DNA of 64,000 nt from Paraburkholderia bannensis (GCF_014200455.1 NZ_JACHBW010000004.1:1-64000), one strand, 5' to 3'; counted from the stretch's first letter, positions 44,717 to 54,138 are shown. The notes: generated by a model not told the origin, from the letters alone. Numbers and translations: made by a program.

Positions 44717-45460
44717 ATGGATGTGAAAACTGCAGTACGCGTCTTCGACGTGATCAACCTCTTCGCCGAAGTGCGGCAACCGATGATCTACAGCGAAATT
44801 GCGCGTCGAACCGAGATCCCGCTTTCGAGCTGTCATGCCCTTCTGCAAACGATGGTGGCCAAGGGCTACCTCTACGCGCCGGGCGTGAAGGCGGGCTATT
44901 ACCCCACGCAGCGTCTGCTGCACGTCGCGCGCGACATTTGCAGCGAGGATCCGCTCACGCTGATGTTCCAGCCGTTGCTGCATGCACTGCGCGACGCGAC
45001 CGGCGAAACCGCCGGGCTGGCGACGCTCGCGGGCAATCGCGTGGTCTATCTGGACGTAGTCCAGTCGCGCCAGAAGATCCGCTACAGCGACGAGCCGGGC
45101 GGCTTCATGTCGATCGCGAGCGCGGCCGGCAAGGCGTTGCTGGGCGCGTTGGGATCTGAGGGACGCCGGAAGTTTCTCGACAGCAATCAGCCGCTGCCGC
45201 TCGCGGCCGATGGCTCCACGCTGGATCGCGCGAAGTTCGAAGGGGAGATCGAGCAAGGCGTGATCGACGGCTGGCATCGCTCCACGGGCGAGAGCGTCGA
45301 AGACGTGGCCGGCCTCTCGCGCGGTTTCCTGATTCATGGCGAGGCGTTTGCGCTCGTCATCGGCGCGCCCAAGGCGCGTCTGCTGAAAAACGAACCGCAA
45401 GCCGTGCAAGCGCTGCTCGACGTCTATGCGCAGATACCGCCGTCGCTGCTCGCGATTTGA
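44717..45460 (+). CDS. IclR-family transcriptional regulator
   Basis: A 247-residue regulator. The N-terminal winged helix is VKTAVRVFDVINLFAEV and IYSEIARRTEIPLSSCHALLQTMVAKGYL (core IARRTEIPLSSCHALL), followed by the GAF-like effector domain with GGFMSIASAAGKALLG and DVAGLSRGF. It heads a same-strand run of catabolic genes and is divergent from an MHS transporter, an arrangement typical of IclR regulators of aromatic or organic-acid catabolism. The effector is unknown. Confidence 0.88.
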   Translation: MDVKTAVRVFDVINLFAEVRQPMIYSEIARRTEIPLSSCHALLQTMVAKGYLYAPGVKAGYYPTQRLLHVARDICSEDPLTLMFQPLLHALRDATGETAGLATLAGNRVVYLDVVQSRQKIRYSDEPGGFMSIASAAGKALLGALGSEGRRKFLDSNQPLPLAADGSTLDRAKFEGEIEQGVIDGWHRSTGESVEDVAGLSRGFLIHGEAFALVIGAPKARLLKNEPQAVQALLDVYAQIPPSLLAI

Positions 45461-45568
45461 AGCGCGCTTGTGGCTCGATTGAAGCGCGTTTGAGATGCGT
45501 TTGCGATGAAAAAGACGGCGGGGACGCGCACGAAAGACGCGCCGCAAAGCGATGTGGAGGAAGACAGC

Positions 45569-46621
45569 ATGCGTTGGAAGAACCGGCCGGAAGGCTCGAA
45601 CTGGGGCGACTTCGGACCCGACGATCAGTTGGGCCGGCCCAACCTCATCGGCACTGAGCAGGTGCTCAAGGGCGCACAGGAGATTCGCGCGGGATTGAGT
45701 TTCACACTCTCCCTGCCGCTCGACTTTCCGGGCGAGAGCAAGCTCAACGTGCGCCGCCATCCGCCCGTGCTGCGTCCCACCTTTCGCGACGGCCTGCCTT
45801 ATGTGAATTTCCCGTTCGCGCGCAACGAGCCTTCGGCCACTGATATCGTCAGCGACGACCAGGTGCTGCTCTCGCTTCAATATTCGACGCAATGGGATGC
45901 GCTCGCCCATGTAGGCGCCCGATTCGACGCCAATGGCGACGGCGTGGCCGAAAGTGTCTATTACAACGGCTACCGCGCGAATCACGACATCGTCGGTCCG
46001 ATGGAATATCGCGCGGAAAACGGCTTTGCACCGCACGCCTGCGGCGGCGAGCACAGCCATGCGGACGTGCTCGGCATCGAAAATCTCGCCGTCAAGGGCA
46101 TGCAAGGACGCGGCGTGCTAATCGATTTCGCCGCGCATTTCGGGCGTGAATGCCGCACGATCGGTTATGACGATCTGATGCGCGTGATGGAAGCGGACAA
46201 GGTGGAAGTCGAGCGCGGCGACATGCTGCTGCTGCGCACCGGTTTCGCCGAAATGGTGCTGGAGATGAATAAACAGCCGGACGAAGCGGTGCTCGCGAGC
46301 CATTGCGGCGCGCTCGATGGCCGCGACGAACGGCTGCTGCAATGGATCAGCGATTCCGGCATTGCCGCGCTCGCCGCCGATAACTATGCAGTCGAGCGCT
46401 ATCCCGCGCGCGCGCCGGCAACGCCAGGCGACCATCCGCTGATGCCGCTGCATCATCACTGCCTGTTCAAGCTGGGCCTGCCGCTGGGCGAACTCTGGTA
46501 TCTGCGCGATCTGGCCGCGTGGCTGCGCGAACATGGACGCTCGCGCTTCATGCTCACCGCTCCGCCGCTGCGGTTGCCGGGTGCGATGGGCTCGCCCGTC
46601 ACGCCGGTCGCGACGGTTTAA
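45569..46621 (+). CDS. Cyclase-family hydrolase
   Basis: A 350-residue protein of the cyclase/kynurenine-formamidase-like family (Pfam Cyclase), metal-dependent hydrolases acting on amides or lactones. NRPEGSNWGDFGPDDQLGRPNLI and SLPLDFPGE are typical of the larger subgroup. The usual HxGTHxD metal motif appears altered (QWDALAHVGARFDANGDG), so metal binding may differ. The start at 45569 is set by GGAGG 8 bases upstream. It is the second gene of the IclR run; ring-opening of a lactone or an amide hydrolysis would fit the CatC-like enzyme downstream. Confidence 0.8.
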   Translation: MRWKNRPEGSNWGDFGPDDQLGRPNLIGTEQVLKGAQEIRAGLSFTLSLPLDFPGESKLNVRRHPPVLRPTFRDGLPYVNFPFARNEPSATDIVSDDQVLLSLQYSTQWDALAHVGARFDANGDGVAESVYYNGYRANHDIVGPMEYRAENGFAPHACGGEHSHADVLGIENLAVKGMQGRGVLIDFAAHFGRECRTIGYDDLMRVMEADKVEVERGDMLLLRTGFAEMVLEMNKQPDEAVLASHCGALDGRDERLLQWISDSGIAALAADNYAVERYPARAPATPGDHPLMPLHHHCLFKLGLPLGELWYLRDLAAWLREHGRSRFMLTAPPLRLPGAMGSPVTPVATV

Positions 46622-46696
46622 AACGTCGCCCGCTTGCAGGCGGAATCAGCAATCAATCTGGCACGAATTCGATAAGCAATCCTTTCTATCATCGAC

Positions 46697-47398
46697 ATGG
46701 CTAAAGAACGAGTTCTGATCACCGGCGGCGCGGCCGGCATTGGCGCGGCATGCGCGGCACGTTGCGAGGCGGACGGTTACGAGCCGGTCGTCATCGACCG
46801 CGCAGGCGACGGCATTCTCGCCGATCTCAGCGATACCCAGGCCACCGCAGCCGCACTCGAACGCGCTCTGGCAGACGGCCCGATCACGCGCCTCATCAAC
46901 AACGTAGGCATCGTGGTGCCCAACGACGCCGCGCATCAAACCCTCGAAGAGCTCGAACTGGCGTGGGCGCTCAATGTGCGCTGCGCGCAGCAATGCATGC
47001 AGGCGCTGCTACCGGGCATGAAAGCGGCGGGCTTTGGGCGCATCGTCAATATGTCGTCGCGCGCGGCGCTGGGCAAAGAGCTGCGCACCGCCTATTCGGC
47101 CACCAAGGCGGCGCTGATCGGCATGACGCGCGTCTGGGCGCTGGAACTGGGCGTGCACGGCATCACCGCGAACGCCATCGGCCCCGGTCCGATCCGCACC
47201 GAACTGTTCGACCGCGCCAACCCGCCGGGCGCGCCGCGCACCCAGGCCATCATCGACGCCGTGCCGGTCAGGCGCGTGGGCACGCCCGACGATATCTCGC
47301 ACGCAGCCTCGTATCTGCTCGACGCGCGCAGCGGCTTCGTCACGGGCCAGGTGCTTTATGTGTGCGGAGGCATGACGGTCGGCGTGGCGGGAGTATGA
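46697..47398 (+). CDS. SDR-family oxidoreductase
   Basis: A 233-residue short SDR with ITGGAAGIGAACA (9-21), RLINNVGIVVPND, catalytic NMSSRAALG and YSATKAA, and ending VLYVCGGMTVGVAGV. The second-strand region VVIDRAGDG suggests NAD(H) preference. Its stop overlaps the ATG region of the next gene. It probably oxidises a hydroxyl intermediate in the unknown pathway. Confidence 0.87.
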   Translation: MAKERVLITGGAAGIGAACAARCEADGYEPVVIDRAGDGILADLSDTQATAAALERALADGPITRLINNVGIVVPNDAAHQTLEELELAWALNVRCAQQCMQALLPGMKAAGFGRIVNMSSRAALGKELRTAYSATKAALIGMTRVWALELGVHGITANAIGPGPIRTELFDRANPPGAPRTQAIIDAVPVRRVGTPDDISHAASYLLDARSGFVTGQVLYVCGGMTVGVAGV

Positions 47399-47400
47399 CG

Positions 47401-48360
47401 ATGACGCCCACTGCATTGCGACACGCGGGCATCGTTGGGGCGGGCAGCATCGGCGTAGCCTTCGCGATTGTGTTTGCGCGGGCGGGCTGGCGCGTGCGTC
47501 TCTTCGATCCCGACATGCAACGGCGCGCGGCCGCCCCCGCCGAAATCGCACTACGTCTGGACGATCTCGCGCGTTTCGCGTTGATCGACGAGAGCCCTGC
47601 GCAGATCGCTGCGCGCGTGCAGATCGTCGATACGCTGGAAGCCGCGGTGATCGACGCCGATCTCGTGCAGGAATGCGCCCCGGAACAGGTCGAACTCAAG
47701 CGCGAACTCTTCGCACAACTGGATAAATATTCGCCGCCGCAGGCGATTCTCGCCAGTGCGTCGTCGTTTCTGGCGGCGTCGGAATTCGTCGATCAAAGCC
47801 TGCCGGGCCACGCGCGCTGCATCGTCGCGCATCCGGGCAATCCGCCGTACCTGGTGCCCGTGGTCGAGATCGTGCCAGCGCCCTTCACTTCCGCAGCCGC
47901 GACCACGCGCGCCATTGCGCTCTATGGCGAAGCGGGCCTCATGCCGGTGCGCGTGAAGAAGGAAGTGACGGGCTTTATTTTCAACCGCCTGCAAGGCGCC
48001 GTGCTGCGCGAAGCGTATTGCCTCGTGCGCGACGGCGTGGCCTCCGTCGACGATATCGACACCGTCATGCGCGAAGGCCTTGCGCCGCGCTGGTCGGTGA
48101 TCGGGCCGTTCGAGACCGTCGATCTGAACACGCGCGGCGGCATCGCCTCGCATGCACGGAAGATGGGGCCCTCGTATGAACGCATGGGCGCGGAGCGCGG
48201 CCAGCACGATCCCTGGACCCCCGAACTGGTCGCGCAGGTGGAAGCCGCGCGCCGTGCGGCCTTGCCGCTCGAGCGTTGGGACGCGCGCGTGTCCTGGCGC
48301 GACCGGCAATTGATGCAACTCGCGCGGCATCGCAAGAGCGCCACGCATACGGACGACTGA
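47401..48360 (+). CDS. 3-hydroxyacyl-CoA dehydrogenase family protein
   Basis: A 319-residue NAD-dependent enzyme of the single-domain 3-hydroxyacyl-CoA dehydrogenase/lambda-crystallin type. It has GIVGAGSIGVAFA near residue 11, ECAPEQVELKRELF, the catalytic-histidine strand IVAHPGNPPYLVPVVEIVP, and GFIFNRLQGAVLREAYCLV. Small members of this family also act on carnitine or gulonate, so the substrate need not be a CoA ester. The ATG at 47401 has GGAG 7 bases upstream; ATG 47395, overlapping the SDR stop, is possible. Confidence 0.87.
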   Translation: MTPTALRHAGIVGAGSIGVAFAIVFARAGWRVRLFDPDMQRRAAAPAEIALRLDDLARFALIDESPAQIAARVQIVDTLEAAVIDADLVQECAPEQVELKRELFAQLDKYSPPQAILASASSFLAASEFVDQSLPGHARCIVAHPGNPPYLVPVVEIVPAPFTSAAATTRAIALYGEAGLMPVRVKKEVTGFIFNRLQGAVLREAYCLVRDGVASVDDIDTVMREGLAPRWSVIGPFETVDLNTRGGIASHARKMGPSYERMGAERGQHDPWTPELVAQVEAARRAALPLERWDARVSWRDRQLMQLARHRKSATHTDD

Positions 48361-48435
48361 ATCGCCCATCACACCCGCCCCGCTCGCGACGCGAGAGAGA
48401 CCCAAGAACTATTAATACCTGAAAGAGACACAACC

Positions 48436-49761
48436 ATGCAGCGAGTTACTGCCTTCTTCACCGAGTTGATGCGCCGGTATCTGCCCGATCCCTTCGTCTT
48501 TGCGATCGGCCTCACCCTGCTCACGATGGCGCTTGCCGTCATCGTGCAAGGCCAGGCCGTCACCGCGCTCACCACCAGTTGGGGCAAGGGCTTCTGGGCG
48601 CTGCTCGCGTTCACCACCCAGATGGCCGTGATTCTCGCGATGGGCTATGTACTGGCCACCGCGCCGCTCACCGACCGCTTTCTGAACCGCCTCGTCTCGC
48701 ATGTCGACTCGCCGCGCATGGCCATCATCGTCGCCACCCTGGTGGGCGGCATCGGCAGTTATCTGAACTGGGGCTTCGGCCTGGTGGTGGGCGGCATCGT
48801 CGCTCGCAAGCTGGCGCTGCGTGTGAAGGGCGTGCACTATCCGCTCATTATCGCGTCGGCCTATAGCGGCTTTACGCTTTATGGGCTTGGGCTCTCGGCC
48901 AGCATTCCGGTGCTGATCTCGACCAAGGGCCATCCGCTCGAAGCACAAATGGGCATTATTCCGTTATCCGAAACGATTTTCTCGCCCACCATGCTTATCA
49001 CGAGCCTGGTCACCATCGTCACGCTGCCGCTGCTCAATGCGTGGCTGCATCCGAAGGCCGGCCAGCCCGTGAAGGAAATCGACCGTGCCCTCGAAGAAGC
49101 CCCCAAGGCCGCGCCCGCACTCGATATGGACGAAGGCAGGACGCTCGCCAACCGTCTGAATAACAGCCGTGTACTGAGCTATGTGATCGGCGCAATCGGC
49201 ATGGCTTATGTTGCGCTGCATTTCGTGCAGGGCGGCTCGATCGACCTGAATCTCATCAACTTCTTCATTCTGTTCCTCGGCATCCTGCTGCTCGGCACGC
49301 CGATCCGCTACGTTGAGAAGCTCAACGAAGGCATTCGCACGATCAGCGGCATCATTCTGCAATACCCGTTCTACGCGGGCATCATGGCGATCATGGCGTC
49401 GTCAGGCCTGGTTAATACGCTTTCCGAGGCATTCGTCAAGGTCGCGACGCCCGCCACGCTGCCCTTCTGGGGTTTGATCAGCTCGTTCGTCATCAACTTC
49501 TTTGCGCCTTCAGGCGGCGGCCACTGGGTCATTCAAGGGCCGTTCATGATCGAGGCGGCGAAGACGATTGGCGCGTCGGTTGGCCACACTTCCACGGCCG
49601 TGATGCTGGGCAATGCGTGGAACGATCTGGTGCAGCCGTTCTGGATCTTGCCCGCGCTCGCGCTCTCCAAGCTCAAACTCAAGGACATCATGGGCTATAC
49701 GGTCATCATGATGTTCTGGATCGGGATCGTTTATTCGGTCGCGATTCTCGCCTGGGGTTGA
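48436..49761 (+). CDS. AtoE-type short-chain fatty acid transporter
   Basis: A 441-residue inner-membrane protein with about 12 helices of the AtoE/TIGR00366 family, which takes up short-chain fatty acids. FTELMRRYLPDPFVFAIGLTLLTM at the start, SYLNWGFGLVVGGI in the middle and FFAPSGGGHWVIQGPFMIEAA near the end are diagnostic. GAAAGAGA precedes the start. Its place in the operon suggests that the pathway substrate is a short organic acid. Confidence 0.9.
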   Translation: MQRVTAFFTELMRRYLPDPFVFAIGLTLLTMALAVIVQGQAVTALTTSWGKGFWALLAFTTQMAVILAMGYVLATAPLTDRFLNRLVSHVDSPRMAIIVATLVGGIGSYLNWGFGLVVGGIVARKLALRVKGVHYPLIIASAYSGFTLYGLGLSASIPVLISTKGHPLEAQMGIIPLSETIFSPTMLITSLVTIVTLPLLNAWLHPKAGQPVKEIDRALEEAPKAAPALDMDEGRTLANRLNNSRVLSYVIGAIGMAYVALHFVQGGSIDLNLINFFILFLGILLLGTPIRYVEKLNEGIRTISGIILQYPFYAGIMAIMASSGLVNTLSEAFVKVATPATLPFWGLISSFVINFFAPSGGGHWVIQGPFMIEAAKTIGASVGHTSTAVMLGNAWNDLVQPFWILPALALSKLKLKDIMGYTVIMMFWIGIVYSVAILAWG

Positions 49762-49800
49762 TGCGCCTTTTTCCCGAAACGACATTTCCGGAGATTCATC

Positions 49801-50085
49801 ATGCTCTATCTCGTGCACATGCAGGTGCAGATTCCACACGGCACCGACGCCGCTTATGCCGACAAACTCAAGGCCGAGGAAAAAGCCTTTTCGCAGCGCC
49901 TCCAGCACGAAGGAAAATGGCGTCATCTGTGGCGCGTCGCGGGCGAGTATGCGAACTACAGCGTGTTCGACGTGGAATCGAACGATGAACTGCACACGTT
50001 GCTATCCGCGCTGCCGCTGTTTCCGTTCATGAAGATCAGCGTGACGCCGCTCGCGCAGCATCCTTCTGCGATTGCGCCAAATTGA
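49801..50085 (+). CDS. CatC-like muconolactone delta-isomerase
   Basis: A 94-residue protein closely resembling CatC, which shifts the double bond of muconolactone in the beta-ketoadipate pathway: MLYLVHMQVQIP, LKAEEKAFSQRLQHEGKWRHLWRVAGEYANYSVFDV (core GKWRHLWRVAGEYANYSVFD) and LPLFPFMKISV. GGAG lies 8 bases before the ATG. No catA, catB or pcaD gene is near, so the natural substrate is probably another unsaturated lactone made by this operon. Confidence 0.87.
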   Translation: MLYLVHMQVQIPHGTDAAYADKLKAEEKAFSQRLQHEGKWRHLWRVAGEYANYSVFDVESNDELHTLLSALPLFPFMKISVTPLAQHPSAIAPN

Positions 50086-50106
50086 ATTGATATCGCCTCA
50101 CTAGCC

Positions 50107-50403
50107 ATGCCATTTCTGATCGAGACATTCGACAAGCCCAACCATGCTCACGTGCGCGCACGCGAACGCGAGGTGCATCTGGATTTTCTCGCGCAGCATC
50201 AAGCGCTGTTGCTTGCCTGCGGCGCCAAGCTCAACGACGATGGATCGAGCCTGGGCGGCGGCATCTATATCGTCGATGTCGAGACACGCGAGGAAGCCCA
50301 GGCGTTTATCGCGCAGGACCCGTTCTCGCAGGTTGGCCTGTTCGAGCGCGTGAGCATCGTCCGCTGGCGCAAGGCGTACGTGGATGGCGTTTGCCATCTC
50401 TGA
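50107..50403 (+). CDS. YciI-family protein
   Basis: A 98-residue ferredoxin-like-fold protein of the YciI family. It has FLIETFDKPNH, HLDFLAQHQALLLACG and the conserved His/Asp region with DPFSQVGLFERVSIVRW. Members include a dehydrochlorinase-like isomerase and many of unknown function. It is the last gene of the IclR run, 21 bp after the CatC-like gene, and may handle a small ring or lactone intermediate. Confidence 0.85.
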   Translation: MPFLIETFDKPNHAHVRAREREVHLDFLAQHQALLLACGAKLNDDGSSLGGGIYIVDVETREEAQAFIAQDPFSQVGLFERVSIVRWRKAYVDGVCHL

Positions 50404-50636
50404 GCATCCCGTCCTCCCTCGAACGGCGCAGCCGGCGAGCGGGGCGGCGAATCCCCCCATCGATTGCAGCCTGGCGTTCGTGCCGTTTCACCGCAGTCTG
50501 GGGGGCGCGCGCGGTACGATGAGCCAGACCGACTTTCGCCCGCCCTCAGGCACACCGCTTGCTATCTCCTTGCGGCTTTCAATCAGCCCAGTCCCGGCGT
50601 GCACTTGCGCCGCTCACACGCGAGGAGAGAATCGAA

Positions 50637-50813
50637 ATGCTGAAAATGGCTCTGTTCTTTGCTATCGTGGCCATCATCGCGGCCCTGTTCGGCTTTACCG
50701 GCGTCGCCGCGGGTGCCGCCGCCATCGCCAAGATCCTGTTCTTTATCTTCCTCGTCCTGTGTATTGCCTTCCTTCTGCTCGGGGTGTTCGTGGCGAAGAA
50801 GATCGTCGATTAG
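50637..50813 (+). CDS. DUF1328 small membrane protein (second copy)
   Basis: A 58-residue protein, [20 protein letters not shown] then [20 protein letters not shown] and ending VAKKIVD: two transmembrane helices with the same layout as the copy at 21874-22038. GAGGAGAG lies upstream of the ATG at 50637. The first helix and the [17 protein letters not shown] segment are nearly the same in the two; the basic tails differ. Confidence 0.9.
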   Translation: MLKMALFFAIVAIIAALFGFTGVAAGAAAIAKILFFIFLVLCIAFLLLGVFVAKKIVD

Positions 50814-51158
50814 CGGTGCGGGCCGGCGCTGCCACAATGGTGGCGCCGGCCCGGCCTGCGCAGTACCCATCCAGATAATCCTGCAATACCACGCTTTACC
50901 TGCGCCGCGCTGCGTCCGCCAGCGCGCAATTTGCCTTTAGCCGTCCTTTCGCAAGCCCGTGAATCACGCGTCCTTAATTTTTTCATGTCCGAAACTTAAA
51001 CAAGGTTTCATTTAGCAGGCCGTTTTCGACATGTGCCTGTAATTGCATGTCCTTAAATTCCAGGTTCCTGCTGCATCGCTGCGAACCTTGTGTATTGGAC
51101 TACTAACCACACGCTCGTCCAGACACAGATTGACTTATCTTTCTACTACGGAATCGAC
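50814..51158. other. Porin leader region with hairpin
   Basis: Begins with a GC hairpin (GGGCCGGCG 50820-50828 and CGCCGGCCC 50844-50852, plus inner CCAC/GTGG) that may end DUF1328 transcription, though it lacks a T run. An AT-rich stretch from about 50970 presumably carries the porin promoter and its 5' leader. No gene is seen. Confidence 0.5.
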
Positions 51159-52331
51159 ATGAAAAAAGCGTTGTTGAATACTCTCGCGCTCGCCACCCTG
51201 GCTGCGTCGTCGATGGCGCATGCGCAAAGCAGCGTGACCCTGTACGGTACCGTCGACGCGGGGCTCGACTACATCAGCAACCAGAAGTCGTCGTCGGGTC
51301 ACGGCGCCACCTATGGCATGCAATCCGGCAACGTCAGCACGAGCCGTTGGGGACTGCGCGGCGCCGAGGATCTCGGCGGCGGACTGAAGGCGATCTTCGA
51401 CCTTGAAAACGGCTTCTCGACCGTGACCGGCAAGGGCTCGAACGGCGGCTATATATTCGGTCGGCAAGCGTGGGTGGGCCTGTCGAGCGATCGATTCGGC
51501 ACCGTCACGCTGGGCCGTCAGTACGACGCGCTGGTGGACATGATCGCGCCGATGTCGGCGACCGGCTCGGGCTTCGGCGGCAATATCGCCGATCACCCGT
51601 TCGACAACGACAACCTGAACAACGACGTTCGCATGAACAATGCGATCAAGTTCCGCAGCGCGATCTACTCGGGCTTCCAGGCCGAAGCGGCCTACGCGTT
51701 CAGCAACGCGGGCGGCGAGTTCGCCCAGAACAGCGCCTACACGTTCGGCGCGTCGTGGAACGGCGGCCCGATCAACCTGGCCGTCGCCTACTTCCAGGGC
51801 AACCAACCGGGTTCGACCACGAGCGGCGCGCTGTCCGCCGGCACCAACACCGACAACGATCCGATGTTCGTCGCCGCACGCACGCGCACGCTGGGCGCAG
51901 GCGGCAGCTACACCATTGGCGCGGCCAAGGTCGGCGTCGTGTTCACGCGCACGATGATCGCTGCGCCCACGGAAATCGCCCAGGGCGGCTCGCTCAATAC
52001 CTTCGACGCGGACTACCTCACGTTCAACAACTACGAATTGAACGGACGCTACCAGCTCACGCCGCAATTCAGCCTGGGCGGTTCGTACACGTACACCGAC
52101 GGTTCGCTGAGCCGCGCGGCTGGCAATGCTTCGCCGCACTGGAACCAGTTCATGCTGCAGGCTGACTACGCGCTCTCGAAGCGCACCGACCTGTACCTCG
52201 AAGGCGTGTATCAGCGCGTCTCGGGGGCGAACGGCATCCCCGTGCTCGGCAATGCCTCGATCTACAACCTCGCGGCTTCGTCGAGCAACACGCAGGCTGT
52301 GGTGGCGGCAGGCATGCGCCTGAAGTTCTGA
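51159..52331 (+). CDS. General porin (Gram-negative trimeric type)
   Basis: A 390-residue outer-membrane porin. Signal MKKALLNTLALATLAASSMAHA is followed by QSSVTLYGTVDAGLDY, then RWGLRGAEDLGGGLKAIFDLENGF, RQAWVGLSSDRFGTVTLGRQYD and the terminal strand AAGMRLKF ending in Phe, as needed for BAM insertion. This is the usual Burkholderia OmpC-like porin layout with about 16 strands and a constricting loop 3 around residues 130-160. The long AT-rich leader suggests regulated expression. Confidence 0.93.
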   Translation: MKKALLNTLALATLAASSMAHAQSSVTLYGTVDAGLDYISNQKSSSGHGATYGMQSGNVSTSRWGLRGAEDLGGGLKAIFDLENGFSTVTGKGSNGGYIFGRQAWVGLSSDRFGTVTLGRQYDALVDMIAPMSATGSGFGGNIADHPFDNDNLNNDVRMNNAIKFRSAIYSGFQAEAAYAFSNAGGEFAQNSAYTFGASWNGGPINLAVAYFQGNQPGSTTSGALSAGTNTDNDPMFVAARTRTLGAGGSYTIGAAKVGVVFTRTMIAAPTEIAQGGSLNTFDADYLTFNNYELNGRYQLTPQFSLGGSYTYTDGSLSRAAGNASPHWNQFMLQADYALSKRTDLYLEGVYQRVSGANGIPVLGNASIYNLAASSSNTQAVVAAGMRLKF

Positions 52332-52422
52332 TGATTCGGGCGCGAGCCTGAAATCAGGCAAAAATAAACGGTAAATACGGCGGTGCGAACGGTCCTGGCG
52401 ACCGGCGCATCGCCGCTTTGTT

Positions 52423-52821
52423 TTACGCGTCTTTGCGCACGACGAGTTCAGCAAAGCCCGTTTGCGCGTCGTGTTCGCGCGAGAAACTAAAACCTGGCAG
52501 CAGCATGACCAGCACTTCCGCGGTGGTGCGTACGATGCAGCCATGCGCAACGTGGCCGCCAAGCACGCGCCCTTGTGCATCGGACACGCTCATGTGCAAA
52601 TGCGCACCATCGGACGAGAGCGAGCCCGCCAGCGTGAGAATTTCGTAATCGCCGCGCAACGAGGTGGGATCATCAACGCCCGCGTAGCGCAATTCAACCG
52701 CGCTCAGACTGCCGATCCCCTGCACCACATAGGCCGCTTCCACAGGCCCCGCCGCAAGCAGGCGGCCAAGCGCATCGCGCAGATCGTCACCGGGCGACAA
52801 TCTCAGGGGTAGCGCCTGCAT
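52423..52821 (-). CDS. PPC-domain (DUF296) DNA-binding-type protein
   Basis: A 132-residue PPC/DUF296 domain protein. RLSPGDDLRDALGRLLAAGPVEAAYVVQGIGSLSAVELRYA gives the family start (core AAYVVQGIGSLSAVELRYA), and HLHMSVSDAQGRVLGGHVAHGCIV holds the conserved histidines that bind metal in the trimer. Bacterial members have no proven role; the plant homologues bind AT-rich DNA. The gene is convergent with the first porin. Confidence 0.85.
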   Translation of the reverse strand: MQALPLRLSPGDDLRDALGRLLAAGPVEAAYVVQGIGSLSAVELRYAGVDDPTSLRGDYEILTLAGSLSSDGAHLHMSVSDAQGRVLGGHVAHGCIVRTTAEVLVMLLPGFSFSREHDAQTGFAELVVRKDA

Positions 52822-52926
52822 GAACGGCTCCTTTTGGGTTGGGGACTATCAGATTACGGCGGCTGGCGGCGGCGTGCAATCAGAAGCGTAGTATTGAAGG
52901 CGTCCCGCATGTTTCGAGGCAAGTCC

Positions 52927-54111
52927 ATGTCCCGCGCCGCACCCGTGGTCCTGTTCGGCGCGTTCGATCGCCACAATTTCGGCGATCTGCTGTTTCCCCA
53001 TGTGCTCGCCCGCATGCTTGCGCCGCGCGAGGTGCGGTTTGCAGGGCTTGCTGCGCGCGATCTACGCCGATTCGGCGGTCATCGAATCATGCCGGTCGGC
53101 CAGATCGCATCCGGCGATTCAGGCATCGATCTCATTCACGCAGGCGGCGAACTCCTGACCTGCGATGCGTGGGAAGCCGCTGTGATGCTCGCGCCGCCGG
53201 AACGCGTGCAAAGGCTCATTGCTGAGGAACCTGGGTGGAAAGCGGATCCGCTCGCGTGGTCGAAAGAACACCTGGGCATTGCAGCGCGTGCGCCCTATGT
53301 GCTCGCCAAAGCGACAATGCCCGCACCACGCACGGTCTTTCACGCGATGGGCGGCGCTGGCCTCGATCGCCGTGATCAGGCCTTTCAGCACGAAGTCATC
53401 GACAAACTCAAGCAAGCGGACGAAGTCAGCGTGCGCGACGCGCTCACTCAAACCCATCTGCGCGAACATGGCATCGATGCGCAACTGATCCCCGATCCCG
53501 CAGTCATGGTGGCGGAACTCTTCGGCACGCTTATACGCACTCGCGCGACAACAGCCCCTCTACAGGCGATAGCGAACGCGTTCCCGCAAGGCTATGCAGC
53601 GATTCAATTCGATACGAGCTTCGGCGACGATGCGACGCTCGACATCATCGCGCGCGAACTCGCATGCGTGGGCAAGGAATATGGAATCGGTATCGTGCTG
53701 TTTCGCGCCGGCGCCGCGCCGTGGCACGACAAGCTCGCAATTTACGCGCGCCTGAAGCAACGCGTGGCCGCCAATACGATTTTATTCGGCTCGCTGAACA
53801 TCTGGGACATCTGCGCGTTGCTCGCATCGAGCCGCGTCTATGCAGGCAGCAGTTTGCACGGCAGGATCGTGGCGATGGCGTTCGCGCGGCCACGCGTGAA
53901 CATCGCGCACAGAGAGGAAGTATTGCAGCCGCCCAAGCAGGCCGCTTTTGCGGCAACGTGGGAGCCGGCAGAGATCGCCGCGAAGGCGTATGTGGAGGAT
54001 CTGGCGGCAGCCATCAGCAACGCATTGCGTGCGGATACCGCATTACTGCATCAGACGGCAGACGATCTGGCACGCCGCTATCGTGCGGCATTCGCAACGT
54101 CAATGTCATAA
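52927..54111 (+). CDS. Polysaccharide pyruvyl transferase family protein
   Basis: A 394-residue protein of the PS_pyruv_trans family (Pfam PF04230), which adds ketal pyruvate from phosphoenolpyruvate to surface sugars. It has LFGAFDRHNFGDLLFPHVLARML at the start (core DRHNFGDLLFPHVL), VSVRDALTQTHLREHGIDAQLIPDPAV in the middle, and ASSRVYAGSSLHGRIVAMAFARP near the end, the usual nucleotide/PEP region. The ATG at 52927 has GAGG 8 bases upstream. There are no glycosyltransferases nearby, so this is a stand-alone modifier of an unknown glycan. Confidence 0.82.
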   Translation: MSRAAPVVLFGAFDRHNFGDLLFPHVLARMLAPREVRFAGLAARDLRRFGGHRIMPVGQIASGDSGIDLIHAGGELLTCDAWEAAVMLAPPERVQRLIAEEPGWKADPLAWSKEHLGIAARAPYVLAKATMPAPRTVFHAMGGAGLDRRDQAFQHEVIDKLKQADEVSVRDALTQTHLREHGIDAQLIPDPAVMVAELFGTLIRTRATTAPLQAIANAFPQGYAAIQFDTSFGDDATLDIIARELACVGKEYGIGIVLFRAGAAPWHDKLAIYARLKQRVAANTILFGSLNIWDICALLASSRVYAGSSLHGRIVAMAFARPRVNIAHREEVLQPPKQAAFAATWEPAEIAAKAYVEDLAAAISNALRADTALLHQTADDLARRYRAAFATSMS

Positions 54112-54138
54112 AAGCCCTTCAAGCAGGGCCTCAAAACG

